DNA of 64,000 bases from Taibaiella helva. GTDB taxonomy: Bacteria > Bacteroidota > Bacteroidia > Chitinophagales > Chitinophagaceae. Positions 9,313 through 17,730 of this stretch are shown here, piece by piece (position 1 is the stretch's first letter; each line of letters starts with the position of its first letter). Position numbers and translations under genes: made by a program. Location: assembly GCF_003545695.1 (NCBI RefSeq), contig NZ_QUZZ01000009.1, positions 155,201 to 219,200 of the forward strand, written 5' to 3'. Under the pieces are notes generated by a model. That model saw nothing but the letters and a program-made list of their open reading frames with translations. It searched no databases and had not been told where the DNA came from.

Positions 9313-9420
9313 CTGCCTGGCTTTTAATAAGAATAACGTAGGTGTGTGCTGCTATAAGGGCCCCAGCCTGTGTATCATGCAGCTTCAGGCCGCTAAAATA
9401 AACCATAAAATTGAAAATCG

Positions 9421-9428
9421 TACTTTTG
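9421..9428 (+). promoter_or_regulatory. -7 promoter element of the 9459 gene
   Basis: TACTTTTG, an exact TAnnTTTG match, 30 bases before the ATG at 9459. Confidence 0.5.
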
Positions 9429-9458
9429 AAGGATAATCATAAATTATTGTCGCGACAA

Positions 9459-10145
9459 ATGAAAGCAGTGTTTGCAGCTGTTATCGGACTCCTTTTTTCC
9501 GCTTCCCTTTACGGGCAGCAATACCAGCCGCTGAAGCTGTTTGACCTGGCTACCGGCGCCGACGTGGTCACTTACGGAACGATCATTAATGTAGATGAGC
9601 ACTTTTTTTACCTGCAGGGCTTTACCGAACAGGGGAAGGCTAAAATCTATAAGATCGAAAAGTTCACCGGCCGATCCGGTTCCTATCGCTGGGAAGCCTA
9701 TGCAAAGGGTCAGCGGGTTTTTGTTTTTCTCCGGAAAGTAAGCAATAACCTGTATAGTATTATGAGTCCCGGGGCGGAAGGCGAGCTGCCCGTGCTGAAT
9801 GATTCGCTGGTAATCGATATGCAATGCTTTACACCCCTTATCCAGCAACGCCTGGCGCCTAAAGGCCTTACGCCCGAGTTCAGAAAGTTGCAGACCTTTA
9901 ATGTCGGCAGGAAAAAAGTGCTGGGGCTTCGCTTTACACCCCTGTATCTTTACCAGGCGATCGTGGCGCTGCGCGACTGTTACCAGGTTATCCTGAAACG
10001 TCCTAATACCTTTCCCAGCTTCACCTGCTTTAATTTCTTCGACCGCTATACTCGCGAAAAGATCGACCGGCAAAAAAGGAAGTCGAAGCTGATGCTGCTG
10101 ATGTATAATGATATGGAAGAAGCGCAAATGAAAAACTGTAAGTAA
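9459..10145 (+). CDS. Exported protein of unknown function
   Basis: A 228-residue product with a clear signal peptide (MKAVFAAVIGLLFSASLYGQ). The mature part has no motif I recognise: it is a mixed sequence with a Lys/Arg-rich C-terminus (KIDRQKRKSKLMLLMYND). The ATG at 9459 is chosen because it starts the signal peptide and lies downstream of an exact promoter element; a longer frame from 9411 would precede the promoter. The prolyl oligopeptidase gene starts 49 bases later in the same direction, so the two may be co-transcribed. Confidence 0.7.
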   Translation: MKAVFAAVIGLLFSASLYGQQYQPLKLFDLATGADVVTYGTIINVDEHFFYLQGFTEQGKAKIYKIEKFTGRSGSYRWEAYAKGQRVFVFLRKVSNNLYSIMSPGAEGELPVLNDSLVIDMQCFTPLIQQRLAPKGLTPEFRKLQTFNVGRKKVLGLRFTPLYLYQAIVALRDCYQVILKRPNTFPSFTCFNFFDRYTREKIDRQKRKSKLMLLMYNDMEEAQMKNCK

Positions 10146-10194
10146 ATTCGCTCCATATTGATTATTGCCTCATGTAAAAACAGCCTATTCTGTA

Positions 10195-12306
10195 ATGAAT
10201 AAAAAATGGATTCCCCTGCTCGCGCTCAGCGCCTGCACGGCATTGGATATGACAGCCCAAACCCGCTACCCTGCTACCAGAAAAGATGAGCAGACCGACG
10301 ATTACTTTTCCCATAAGATAAGCGACCCTTACCGCTGGCTGGAGAACGATACTGCCAGGGATACGGAAGCCTGGGTAAAGGAACAAAATAAAGTAACGCA
10401 GGACTACCTGTCGAAGATCCCCTTCCGCAGCAAAATCCATGCGCGGCTTACCGAGCTCTGGAATTACCAGCGCTATGGCGCACCGCAAAAAGAAGGTGAG
10501 TGGTTTATCTTTTCGAAGAATGACGGCTTGCAGAACCAATCGGTACTTTATGTAAAAAAAGGCCTGAATGGTACGCCAGAGATACTGCTTGATCCCAATA
10601 AGCTGTCGGCCGATGGTACGGTTGCTTTGCAGGCTACGGGCGTATCCCGCCATCAGAAATATTTCGCCTACGCCGTTTCGGCCTCCGGGAGCGACTGGCA
10701 GGAGATCTATGTGATGGACTTCACTACGCGCAAGCTCATCAGCGATAAGATCGAATATGTAAAGTTTACCAGCATCAGCTGGGCCGGCGACGATGGCTTC
10801 TACTACAGCGGCTACGACCGGCCGAAGGACGAGAAGACCAAGTATAGCGCTAAGACAGAATACCAGAAAGTATTCTACCATAAGATTGGTACGCCGCAGA
10901 GCGCCGATAAGCTGATCTATGAAGATAAGGAGCACCCCCTGCGTTATGTGGGCGGCGGTCTTACCGAAGACGAGCGTTTCCTGGTGCTCAGCATCTCTGA
11001 AGGTACCGACGGCAGCGAGATCAAGATCATGGATATGAAGAATAAAGGCGCCGGGTTTATCACCATAGTGCCCGGCTTCAGCACCAATGCCAGCGTCGTG
11101 GATAATGTAGGCGATAAGCTACTGCTGCAGACGAATAGCGGCGCACCGAACTATAAAGTGGTGCTGCTCGACCCGAAGAACCCGGGTGAAGCTGCCTGGA
11201 AAACCGTGATCGCCGAGCAGAAAGAACCGCTGGAGGCTATCAGCACTGGCGGCGGTAAACTGTTTGCCAGCTACCTTAAAGATGCCTGCACCCAGGTTAA
11301 CCAATATACCCTCGACGGCAAGCTGGAGCACAAGATCGAACTGCCCGGCGTAGGTACGGCCTCCGGCTTCGGCAGCAAAAAAGAAGACGGCTTTTTCTTC
11401 TATACCTTCACCTCCTTCACCTACCCGGCTACATCATTCCGTTACGACATCAAAACCGGTAAGTCTACCCTGTATCAGAAGCCTGATGTGAAATTCGATC
11501 CTGCAGCCTATGAGACCAAACAGGTCTTTTATGCCAGCAAGGATGGCACCCGTGTGCCCATGTTTATTACCTGTAAAAAAGGGCTCAAGCTTGATGGCAG
11601 CAATCCTACGCTGCTCTATGCTTACGGCGGCTTCAACATTAACATCACACCGGCCTTCTCTGTAGCCAATATGGCCTTTATCGAAAATGGCGGCGTGTAT
11701 TGCGTAGCCAACCTGCGCGGTGGCGGCGAATATGGAGAGAACTGGCACAAAGGGGGTATGTTGGAAAAGAAGCAGAATGTATTCGACGACTTCATTGCAG
11801 CAGCAGAATACCTCATTAAAGAAAGATACACCAGCAGCGGCAAGCTGGCAATCCGCGGCGGCAGCAATGGCGGCCTGCTTGTCGGCGCCTGCCTTACCCA
11901 GCGCCCTGATCTGTTTAAAGTAGCGATCCCCCAGGTGGGCGTGCTGGACATGCTGCGCTACCATAAGTTTACAGTAGGCTGGGGCTGGGCAGTAGAATAC
12001 GGCAGCAGCGATAAAGAAGATCAGTTCAACTATCTGATCAAATATTCTCCGCTGCACAACATTAAACAAGGTACCTGCTACCCTGCAACCCTGATCACTA
12101 CTGCCGATCATGACGACCGCGTGGTGCCGGCGCACTCTTTCAAATTTGCTGCTACGCTGCAGGCCGCACAGGGCTGTGAAAATCCTACGCTGATCCGTAT
12201 CGACAGCAAAGCCGGTCACGGTGCAGGCAAGCCTACTTCCAAAATGATCGATGAAGCTGCCGATATCTGGAGCTTCGTCTTCTACAATATGGGCGTCCAG
12301 CTCTAA
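10195..12306 (+). CDS. Prolyl oligopeptidase (S9A), exported
   Basis: Serine peptidase cleaving after proline in short peptides, 703 residues, the size of the S9A family. Signal peptide at the N-terminus (MNKKWIPLLALSACTALDMTAQ), then the seven-bladed propeller region beginning DPYRWLEND, then the alpha/beta-hydrolase domain. The catalytic triad is visible: Ser557 in GGSNGG, Asp about 640 in ADHDDRVVP, His675 in AGHGAG. Probably periplasmic, helping peptide scavenging. The ATG at 10195 gives the signal peptide. Closed by a strong terminator. Confidence 0.94.
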   Translation: MNKKWIPLLALSACTALDMTAQTRYPATRKDEQTDDYFSHKISDPYRWLENDTARDTEAWVKEQNKVTQDYLSKIPFRSKIHARLTELWNYQRYGAPQKEGEWFIFSKNDGLQNQSVLYVKKGLNGTPEILLDPNKLSADGTVALQATGVSRHQKYFAYAVSASGSDWQEIYVMDFTTRKLISDKIEYVKFTSISWAGDDGFYYSGYDRPKDEKTKYSAKTEYQKVFYHKIGTPQSADKLIYEDKEHPLRYVGGGLTEDERFLVLSISEGTDGSEIKIMDMKNKGAGFITIVPGFSTNASVVDNVGDKLLLQTNSGAPNYKVVLLDPKNPGEAAWKTVIAEQKEPLEAISTGGGKLFASYLKDACTQVNQYTLDGKLEHKIELPGVGTASGFGSKKEDGFFFYTFTSFTYPATSFRYDIKTGKSTLYQKPDVKFDPAAYETKQVFYASKDGTRVPMFITCKKGLKLDGSNPTLLYAYGGFNINITPAFSVANMAFIENGGVYCVANLRGGGEYGENWHKGGMLEKKQNVFDDFIAAAEYLIKERYTSSGKLAIRGGSNGGLLVGACLTQRPDLFKVAIPQVGVLDMLRYHKFTVGWGWAVEYGSSDKEDQFNYLIKYSPLHNIKQGTCYPATLITTADHDDRVVPAHSFKFAATLQAAQGCENPTLIRIDSKAGHGAGKPTSKMIDEAADIWSFVFYNMGVQL

Positions 12307-12313
12307 TCTTAAC

Positions 12314-12348
12314 GAAGCTGCCCCACTCCGGGGCAGCTTCTTTTTTTT
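12314..12348 (+). terminator. Strong intrinsic terminator of the prolyl oligopeptidase gene
   Basis: GAAGCTGCCCC / GGGGCAGCTTC stem with a 5-base loop followed by eight Ts. Confidence 0.95.
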
Positions 12349-12365
12349 ACGCCAAAATATATTTC

Positions 12366-13322
12366 ATGTCTGCCAGAATATACCTGCTGCTTATCGCCAG
12401 TTTCTTTACCTGGACTGCAATGGCTCAATCCTTTCCCGACAGCTGGAAAGATGGGAAATACATCACCGTGAATGGCGCTAAGCTGTGGGTGGTAACGGTA
12501 GGAAAAGGTGATCCGCTGATCCTCGTTTCCGGCGGCCCCGGCGGTGCGCATACCGGCCTGCGTCGTTTCGACACGCTGGCCGGGAACAATATGCTCATTT
12601 ATTTCGACGCCTTCGGCCGGGGCAAATCCGATACTGCTAAGGACGTAAAAGAATATTCGCTGGAGCGGGATATCGAAGACCTGGAAGGCCTGCGCCAGGC
12701 GCTGAAGCTGGAAAAGATCAACCTGCTCGGTCATAGCTATGGCGGTTTGGTAGTGCAGGGCTATGCGCTCAAATACCCGCAGCGGGTAAGCCACCTGGTG
12801 CTTGCCAATACCTTTCACAGCAATGTGATGTGGCAGGCCAACGACGACAACAGCAATCATGAGATCAGGATCAACTATCCCGAAGTATGGGACGAGCTGA
12901 TGGCGTTGAGAGAAAAAGGTTATGTGTCTTCCGACAAAGAATGCCAGGAGGTCTATGGCCGTGTGCCTTATGGCTTCCTGTATGCGTACAACCCGGACAA
13001 GTTTGCCAGCCGTGGCAGCAAGCCTTATCCCAATAGCTTCAACAGTAAGCTGTATTATCAGCTGGTTGGCGCCGACGGCGACTTTATCGTGGGCAGCGAC
13101 ATCGGCACCTTCGATTACCGCCGCCGGCTCAAAGAGCTGAAGATGCCCGTATTGATCTATGGCGGGCGTTATGACCGTGTAGCCGTACCGTACATGATGG
13201 TCAAGTATAAGCAGTATTGCCCGCAGGCCAGGTTTGAAATGTTTGAGAAGTCGGGGCATAATCCGCAGGTGGAAGAGCCGGGAAAGCTGTTCCCTTTGCT
13301 GGAGCAGTTTTTGCACTCCTAA
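12366..13322 (+). CDS. Alpha/beta hydrolase, proline iminopeptidase-like (S33)
   Basis: Exported hydrolase of 318 residues with signal peptide ending near AMAQS. Oxyanion-hole motif GGPGGAH, nucleophile elbow GHSYGG (Ser124), acid GGRYDRVAVP and histidine SGHNPQVEEP give a complete triad in the arrangement of peptidase family S33. The substrate is likely the N-terminal proline of peptides, or another small amide or ester. Placed directly after the prolyl oligopeptidase, so both may serve peptide breakdown, but the terminator between them suggests separate transcription. Confidence 0.85.
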   Translation: MSARIYLLLIASFFTWTAMAQSFPDSWKDGKYITVNGAKLWVVTVGKGDPLILVSGGPGGAHTGLRRFDTLAGNNMLIYFDAFGRGKSDTAKDVKEYSLERDIEDLEGLRQALKLEKINLLGHSYGGLVVQGYALKYPQRVSHLVLANTFHSNVMWQANDDNSNHEIRINYPEVWDELMALREKGYVSSDKECQEVYGRVPYGFLYAYNPDKFASRGSKPYPNSFNSKLYYQLVGADGDFIVGSDIGTFDYRRRLKELKMPVLIYGGRYDRVAVPYMMVKYKQYCPQARFEMFEKSGHNPQVEEPGKLFPLLEQFLHS

Positions 13323-13340
13323 GAAAGAGCATTTTTTTAG

Positions 13341-13377
13341 TAGCTGAAGGCTGCCTGAATAAGGCAGCCTTCAGCTA
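13341..13377. terminator. Hairpin between convergent genes
   Basis: Perfect 16-base arms (13341-13356 and 13362-13377) around a 5-base loop, between the S33 hydrolase and hpt, which converge here. No long T run follows on either strand. Confidence 0.7.
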
Positions 13378-13414
13378 TTACGCTATACGAACCCGCTACA
13401 GCAGCGGTCCGGTA

Positions 13415-13951
13415 TTATTCGGCCAGCTGGTAGATCTCCGGGATATTCCTTCCCAGTCCATCATAGTCGAGGCCGTAGCCCACAACGAATTTATTGGGAA
13501 TGGCAAAGCCTGTATAGTCGGCCTTTACGGGATATTTCAGGGCTTCCGGCTTGGTGAGCAATGCGGCAATGCGGATAGAGGCCGGTCCCTGGTGCTCCAG
13601 CTGCGGCAGAAATTCATACATGGTTTTTCCCGTATCGATAATGTCTTCCAGCAGGATAATGTGCCGGTCGTGCAGCGATTCTTCCAGGCCGATCGCCGTG
13701 ATCACATTACCCGAAGAGGTAGTGCCTTTGTAAGAAGCCAATTTGATGAACGATATCTCCGCCTCTATGTCCAGGTTGCGGAACAGGTCGGCTGCGAAGA
13801 GAAAAGACCCGTTCAGCACGGCGATAAACAGCGGCCGCTTGCCGGCATAGTCTTTGCTGATCCGGGCGGCCAGCTCCCTGTTCTTGGCCGCAATGTCTTC
13901 GGCCGACAAATAGGGAACAAAGTTTTTATCGTGTACGCGGATACTGTTCAT
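13415..13951 (-). CDS. hpt: Hypoxanthine phosphoribosyltransferase
   Basis: Purine salvage enzyme that joins hypoxanthine or guanine to PRPP giving IMP or GMP; 178 residues, the normal bacterial size. The PRPP-binding loop IILLEDIIDTGKTM and the FVVGYGLDYDGLGRNIPEIY C-terminal signature are both present, as is AVLNGSFLFAADLFR near the start. The ATG at 13951 is used; the frame extends ten codons upstream without an ATG that matches the family. Cytoplasmic. It is followed upstream on the same strand by the MutS-like gene with a 60-base gap. Confidence 0.95.
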   Translation of the reverse strand: MNSIRVHDKNFVPYLSAEDIAAKNRELAARISKDYAGKRPLFIAVLNGSFLFAADLFRNLDIEAEISFIKLASYKGTTSSGNVITAIGLEESLHDRHIILLEDIIDTGKTMYEFLPQLEHQGPASIRIAALLTKPEALKYPVKADYTGFAIPNKFVVGYGLDYDGLGRNIPEIYQLAE

Positions 13952-14011
13952 AAGCTTGCAAATTGGACTGCAAAGAAACAAAATTCCGTCATAGCCCGGT
14001 TTATCATTCCA

Positions 14012-15328
14012 TTAACCCCTTTGCTGCAGCAGGTCCAGTACACCTTCGTTCTTCAACACCAGATAACCGATGCGGTCGCGCGATACACCTTCTTTCAGCT
14101 GATAAGTAAATTCATAGCGGCCATCGTCGCTGATGCGGGTATAGCAGTACCGGAACCAGATATTGCTCTTTTCCTTCAGCGTTTCCGAAAGCTCGTTGAG
14201 GTGGGTCGACAGCGCCATCAGGTTGTCCTGCTGCCCCATTAATCCTTCGATTACAGCCCGGCTGCATTCATAGGCGTCGTGCACATTAGTCCCCTTGAAC
14301 AGTTCGTCCATCAGCACCAGGTGATAACGGTTGCGACTCAGCTTCTGGGCCGTAAGCTTCATCCGCTGCACTTCGGCAAAGAAATAGCTTTCTCCCAGGA
14401 AGATATTGTCTTCGACCTGCATATTGGTAATGATCCCTTCTAGGAAGCTGATTTGCATGGAGCGCGCCGGGATACCCATGCCGATATGCGCCATCAGTGC
14501 CGATACGCCCATGGCGCGGATAAGGGTACTTTTGCCCGACATATTGGCCCCGGTAAGGAAGAGAAAATTCTTATCCCTGGAAAACCCGATATCATAGGCT
14601 ACGGGCTTGGCCAGCAGCGGATGGTACAGCTGTGCCGCTTCGAAGCGCATGGCTTCGGCCGGGAGCAGACCGGGAAGCTGCCAGCCATGTTCGAGGGTCG
14701 CCAGCGCCAGGGAGTGCTGGGCGTCGAGCCGGGCGTAGCGTTCGATCAGTTGAAGAACGATGTGCTTGATCTCGCGCCTTGCGCGGTAGCTCAGCTCGAT
14801 CAGCACCGCCTGCGAAGCGTTATCTTCCGTTTGCGCGAGCGATTGGCACAAGGGCAGGGCCAGCACTTCTTTAAACGCTTCCAGCTCCCGGTCTATAGCT
14901 GCCGGTGGATTTTCATCCTGCAACCGTACCAGGTCGGCGCAGCCTTTCAGGAAATCGATAAGGTGCGATACCGAGAAGCGGACAAAGGAATAGGCATTGC
15001 GGTTAAAGACCTTTTGCATCAGCGAATTGATCAGCAGCATCAGCGGGTTGGCCCGCCCGGCCACACCATCGGCCGATTCATAGAATTTCTCGATCATGAC
15101 CAGCGTTCCGTTGGACACCTGCCGGGTCCACCGGTCCGTATGCCTGATCCAGAAACGAACGGCATCCTGTTGCTCCTGCAGCTTTTCGAAAGTCGCCGGA
15201 GGTTGCTGCACCAGCTTGCGCAGGGTGTCGGAACCCGCCTGGGTAGTGCAGCGGTTGATGAGGGAAAATATAGAACGGTCGCCGCTGAGGAAAGAAAGAT
15301 CCTGTAGAGTCGTTTTATCTAAAATCAC
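14012..15328 (-). CDS. MutS-family DNA mismatch-repair-like ATPase
   Basis: A 438-residue protein consisting of the MutS core (helical lever and clamp) and ATPase domains without the N-terminal mismatch-recognition domain. Walker A GANMSGKSTLIRAMG, Walker B HLVLMDELFKGTN and the switch ALSTHLNELSE are intact. Such short MutS relatives are common in Bacteroidota; they are unlikely to recognise mismatches as MutS does, and their role is not settled. The frame starts with GTG at 15328; no in-frame ATG lies upstream. It probably shares transcription with hpt. Confidence 0.85.
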   Translation of the reverse strand: MILDKTTLQDLSFLSGDRSIFSLINRCTTQAGSDTLRKLVQQPPATFEKLQEQQDAVRFWIRHTDRWTRQVSNGTLVMIEKFYESADGVAGRANPLMLLINSLMQKVFNRNAYSFVRFSVSHLIDFLKGCADLVRLQDENPPAAIDRELEAFKEVLALPLCQSLAQTEDNASQAVLIELSYRARREIKHIVLQLIERYARLDAQHSLALATLEHGWQLPGLLPAEAMRFEAAQLYHPLLAKPVAYDIGFSRDKNFLFLTGANMSGKSTLIRAMGVSALMAHIGMGIPARSMQISFLEGIITNMQVEDNIFLGESYFFAEVQRMKLTAQKLSRNRYHLVLMDELFKGTNVHDAYECSRAVIEGLMGQQDNLMALSTHLNELSETLKEKSNIWFRYCYTRISDDGRYEFTYQLKEGVSRDRIGYLVLKNEGVLDLLQQRG

Positions 15329-15436
15329 GATTGAGCTTTAGCATTTGAGTCTGCTTTAAGGAATTTCCACAGAACTTAAATTTTTATTTAAACGATTAAG
15401 GTATTACTTTTCGGGCAAATTTTGACAACATACAGC

Positions 15437-16438
15437 ATGTTCGGCATTATAGGAAATGGAAGCTGGGCCACGGCATTGGCAAAAATGCTGACCGACAACG
15501 GGAATACGATACACTGGTGGATGCGCAACGAGGATTCTGTATCCCACTTACTGCAAAAGCATCACAACCCGCATTATCTTACTTCTGTTAGTTTCCGTCC
15601 CGATCTTATCCTGCCGACCACGCACCTGGAGCAGGTAACCGAGGCCTGCGATACCCTGGTCATTTGCGTTCCTTCAGCCTATATACTCGATGTGCTGGAT
15701 ACCCTGCCGGCAGAGGCGCTGCAACGGAAAACGATCGTTTCCGCCATCAAAGGTATACTGCCGCAGCAACATATCCTGCTTAACGATTATCTTGTGTCTG
15801 CTTTTGCTGTACCCTTGCAGCAGTATGTGGCCATTACCGGCCCCTGTCATGCTGAAGAAGTGGCGCAGGAAAGGCTTTCTTATCTTACCTTCTCCGGTCT
15901 TGATGACGGCGTCACGCAGAAAGCGGCAGCGGCCTTTTCCACCGATTACATCCGCACCACTTCAAATCATGATCTCTGGGGCGCCCAGTATGCCGCCGTG
16001 CTGAAGAATATTTATGCCGTAGGCGCCGGCCTGGCCCATGGTATCGGCTATGGAGACAATTTCCTGAGCGTGTACAATACCAATTGCTACCGGGAAATGT
16101 ACCGTTTCCTGCAGCAGCAATTTGAGCAGGTGCACCCTTCCAGCGAAATTCCCGATTTTCATACCAGCGCCTATCTTGGCGACCTGCTGGTGACCTGCTA
16201 TTCGCCGCACAGCCGTAACCGTTCGTTCGGAACCCTTGTCGGTAAAGGCTATTCGGTTAAAGCAGCGACCACCGAAATGAGCATGGTGGCGGAAGGTTAT
16301 TTCGCCGTGCGCGGTATGCGGAAGATCGCCGCCGAACTGAATATCGATATGCCCATTATGCAGCAGATCCACGAGGTGCTTTGGGAAAACAGATCGCCTG
16401 CAGCCGCCTTCAGGAATATCGAAACACTGCTGTCCTGA
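15437..16438 (+). CDS. gpsA: Glycerol-3-phosphate dehydrogenase [NAD(P)+]
   Basis: Reduces dihydroxyacetone phosphate to sn-glycerol 3-phosphate, the backbone of phospholipids; cytoplasmic, 333 residues. NAD-binding IGNGSWATALAKML at the N-terminus, CVPSAYILDVL, SAIKGI and TGPCHAEEVAQE are typical GpsA segments. The catalytic lysine lies in AAVLKNIYAVGAGLAHG, and the C-terminal domain has GDLLVTCYSPHSRNR. The ATG at 15437 is preferred over a TTG five codons upstream. Possible weak promoter TACTTTTC some 30 bases upstream. A convergent DUF1634 gene follows. Confidence 0.96.
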   Translation: MFGIIGNGSWATALAKMLTDNGNTIHWWMRNEDSVSHLLQKHHNPHYLTSVSFRPDLILPTTHLEQVTEACDTLVICVPSAYILDVLDTLPAEALQRKTIVSAIKGILPQQHILLNDYLVSAFAVPLQQYVAITGPCHAEEVAQERLSYLTFSGLDDGVTQKAAAAFSTDYIRTTSNHDLWGAQYAAVLKNIYAVGAGLAHGIGYGDNFLSVYNTNCYREMYRFLQQQFEQVHPSSEIPDFHTSAYLGDLLVTCYSPHSRNRSFGTLVGKGYSVKAATTEMSMVAEGYFAVRGMRKIAAELNIDMPIMQQIHEVLWENRSPAAAFRNIETLLS

Positions 16439-16475
16439 TCTTTTTATTGCATTCAATTTTATAGGACCTCGCCTG

Positions 16476-16503
16476 GTAGAGACGTTGCAGGCAACATCTC
16501 TAC
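16476..16503. repeat. Palindromic element GTAGAGA...TCTCTAC, probable dispersed repeat and terminator
   Basis: Twelve-base arms (16476-16487, 16492-16503) with one mismatch around a 4-base loop. The sequence type, GTAGAGACGTTG with its complement, resembles short palindromes that recur through many bacterial genomes including Bacteroidota. It lies between convergent gpsA and the DUF1634 gene and may double as a terminator. Only one copy is seen in this window. Confidence 0.6.
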
Positions 16504-16515
16504 AGAAAACCGGCA

Positions 16516-16893
16516 CTAATGCCCGGCAACGCCGAAGAAAAGACTGTAGGCAATAATGCACAGTACCAGAAAGGCAATCACCGTATATAGCCGGTCTTTT
16601 TCCAACCAGAAACCGATCATGGTGAACAGTACCCGGGCAATGGGCGTTGCGATCAGCGCCATTACACCAAGCTCCATAATGGCTTTGCTGTCGCCATGCC
16701 GTAGGGCCTGCCAGAAGACGGGAAGGCGAAATACTGCGCGTTCATCAAACACACTGTAGCCGGCCGTCTGGCCCCCATATTGAAAAAGGTACATCAGCAG
16801 GCCGGCGATCACGATCGTCATAGCGATGATAACGCCCAGGCGCAGCAAGTTACCGATGAAGGACTGGAGATCTTTATCCTGGAAGGATTTCAT
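16516..16893 (-). CDS. DUF1634 family membrane protein
   Basis: A 125-residue inner-membrane protein with three hydrophobic helices (LGVIIAMTIVIAGLLMYLFQ, ELGVMALIATPIARVLFTMIGF, LYTVIAFLVLCIIAYSLFF). The intervening loop with ATPIARVLFTMIGFW is typical of DUF1634. The family often accompanies TauE/SafE-type permeases, but none is visible here. Function unknown. The promoter element ends only five bases before its ATG, so the mRNA may be nearly leaderless. Confidence 0.8.
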   Translation of the reverse strand: MKSFQDKDLQSFIGNLLRLGVIIAMTIVIAGLLMYLFQYGGQTAGYSVFDERAVFRLPVFWQALRHGDSKAIMELGVMALIATPIARVLFTMIGFWLEKDRLYTVIAFLVLCIIAYSLFFGVAGH

Positions 16894-16898
16894 TGGTG

Positions 16899-16906
16899 CA
16901 AAAGTA
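16899..16906 (-). promoter_or_regulatory. -7 promoter element of the DUF1634 gene
   Basis: The minus strand reads TACTTTTG, exact TAnnTTTG, five bases before the ATG at 16893. Confidence 0.55.
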
Positions 16907-16907
16907 A

Positions 16908-16937
16908 CAAATCCTTTCCCGGGAAGGAAAGGATTTG
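16908..16937 (-). terminator. Terminator of the thioredoxin-like gene
   Basis: Perfect 12-base arms CAAATCCTTTCC / GGAAAGGATTTG with a 6-base loop, 29 bases past the stop at 16966. It abuts the promoter of the next gene. Confidence 0.75.
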
Positions 16938-16965
16938 CGGATTATTGTGATAAGAGCGCTGCTTA

Positions 16966-17469
16966 TTATTTGGCAGCCAGCTCTTTAATTTTGGTAAAGA
17001 GAATCTCTTCGCCACCGGCTTCATAGCCGCTTTGCATATACGCAACTTTGCCTTGCTTGTCTACAATAATAGAGAAGGGCACATTCTGAAAGTTAAGGGA
17101 ACGCTTCAGGTCAAAATTGGGATCCTGGTAGTAGGGGAAATCCCATCCCTGCGATTTGGCATATGCTTTTACCTGGGCGGTAGCGCGGCTGTCATCTTCG
17201 GAAATGGTCATGTAGTTAAAATCGGCCTGGGTTTTCCATTCTGCCATCTTTTCCCTTACCATTTTGATCTCCTTTTTGCAGGGAACGCACCAGGTAGCCC
17301 AGAAGCTGATCAGGGTTACTTTACCTTTTTCTACGGTTTGGTTAAAGGCCACAGAGCCGCCGGACGGGTCTTTGATCGGGGTATTGGGAAGGTCCATCTG
17401 GACGGCGTTCTGAGCGCCGGCATTAAAGCCCAGGAAGGCCAAGGCCGCTAAGGCAACAAGTTTCTTCAT
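16966..17469 (-). CDS. TlpA/ResA-like thioredoxin-fold protein, exported
   Basis: Periplasmic thiol-disulfide oxidoreductase of 167 residues. Signal peptide MKKLVALAALAFLGFNAGAQ, then a thioredoxin fold with redox motif WATWCVPCKKE. The cis-proline loop reads NVPFSIIVDKQGKV. Proteins of this type reduce disulfides in cytochrome c maturation or protect exported proteins; the partner is not shown. The ATG at 17469 starts the signal peptide. A TATATTTG promoter lies 66 bases upstream, leaving a leader with a small CTTCC/GGAAG hairpin. Confidence 0.9.
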   Translation of the reverse strand: MKKLVALAALAFLGFNAGAQNAVQMDLPNTPIKDPSGGSVAFNQTVEKGKVTLISFWATWCVPCKKEIKMVREKMAEWKTQADFNYMTISEDDSRATAQVKAYAKSQGWDFPYYQDPNFDLKRSLNFQNVPFSIIVDKQGKVAYMQSGYEAGGEEILFTKIKELAAK

Positions 17470-17535
17470 ATGGAAAACGAAGGTTAAGAATGAGCAATAA
17501 ATCTGTTCTTCCTTCCTGCGGAAGGGAGCCTGGTG

Positions 17536-17543
17536 CAAATATA
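17536..17543 (-). promoter_or_regulatory. -7 promoter element of the thioredoxin-like gene
   Basis: The minus strand reads TATATTTG, exact TAnnTTTG, with a leader of roughly 60 bases to the ATG at 17469. Confidence 0.5.
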
Positions 17544-17730
17544 AGTTTTATGCATTTTTATTTCCTGCTTCTACATAGATTAACACAAGATTCACCACAA
17601 AAAGTAAGTAACGCCTCAATAAATCATACTACATAAAAAGATAGGTGCTGGAAATCTTTATTAAAAAAAACTACCTTAGCGAAATTTTTATACGCGTCGA
17701 CTGAAAAAAACACCCATAGTTTAATACCCA

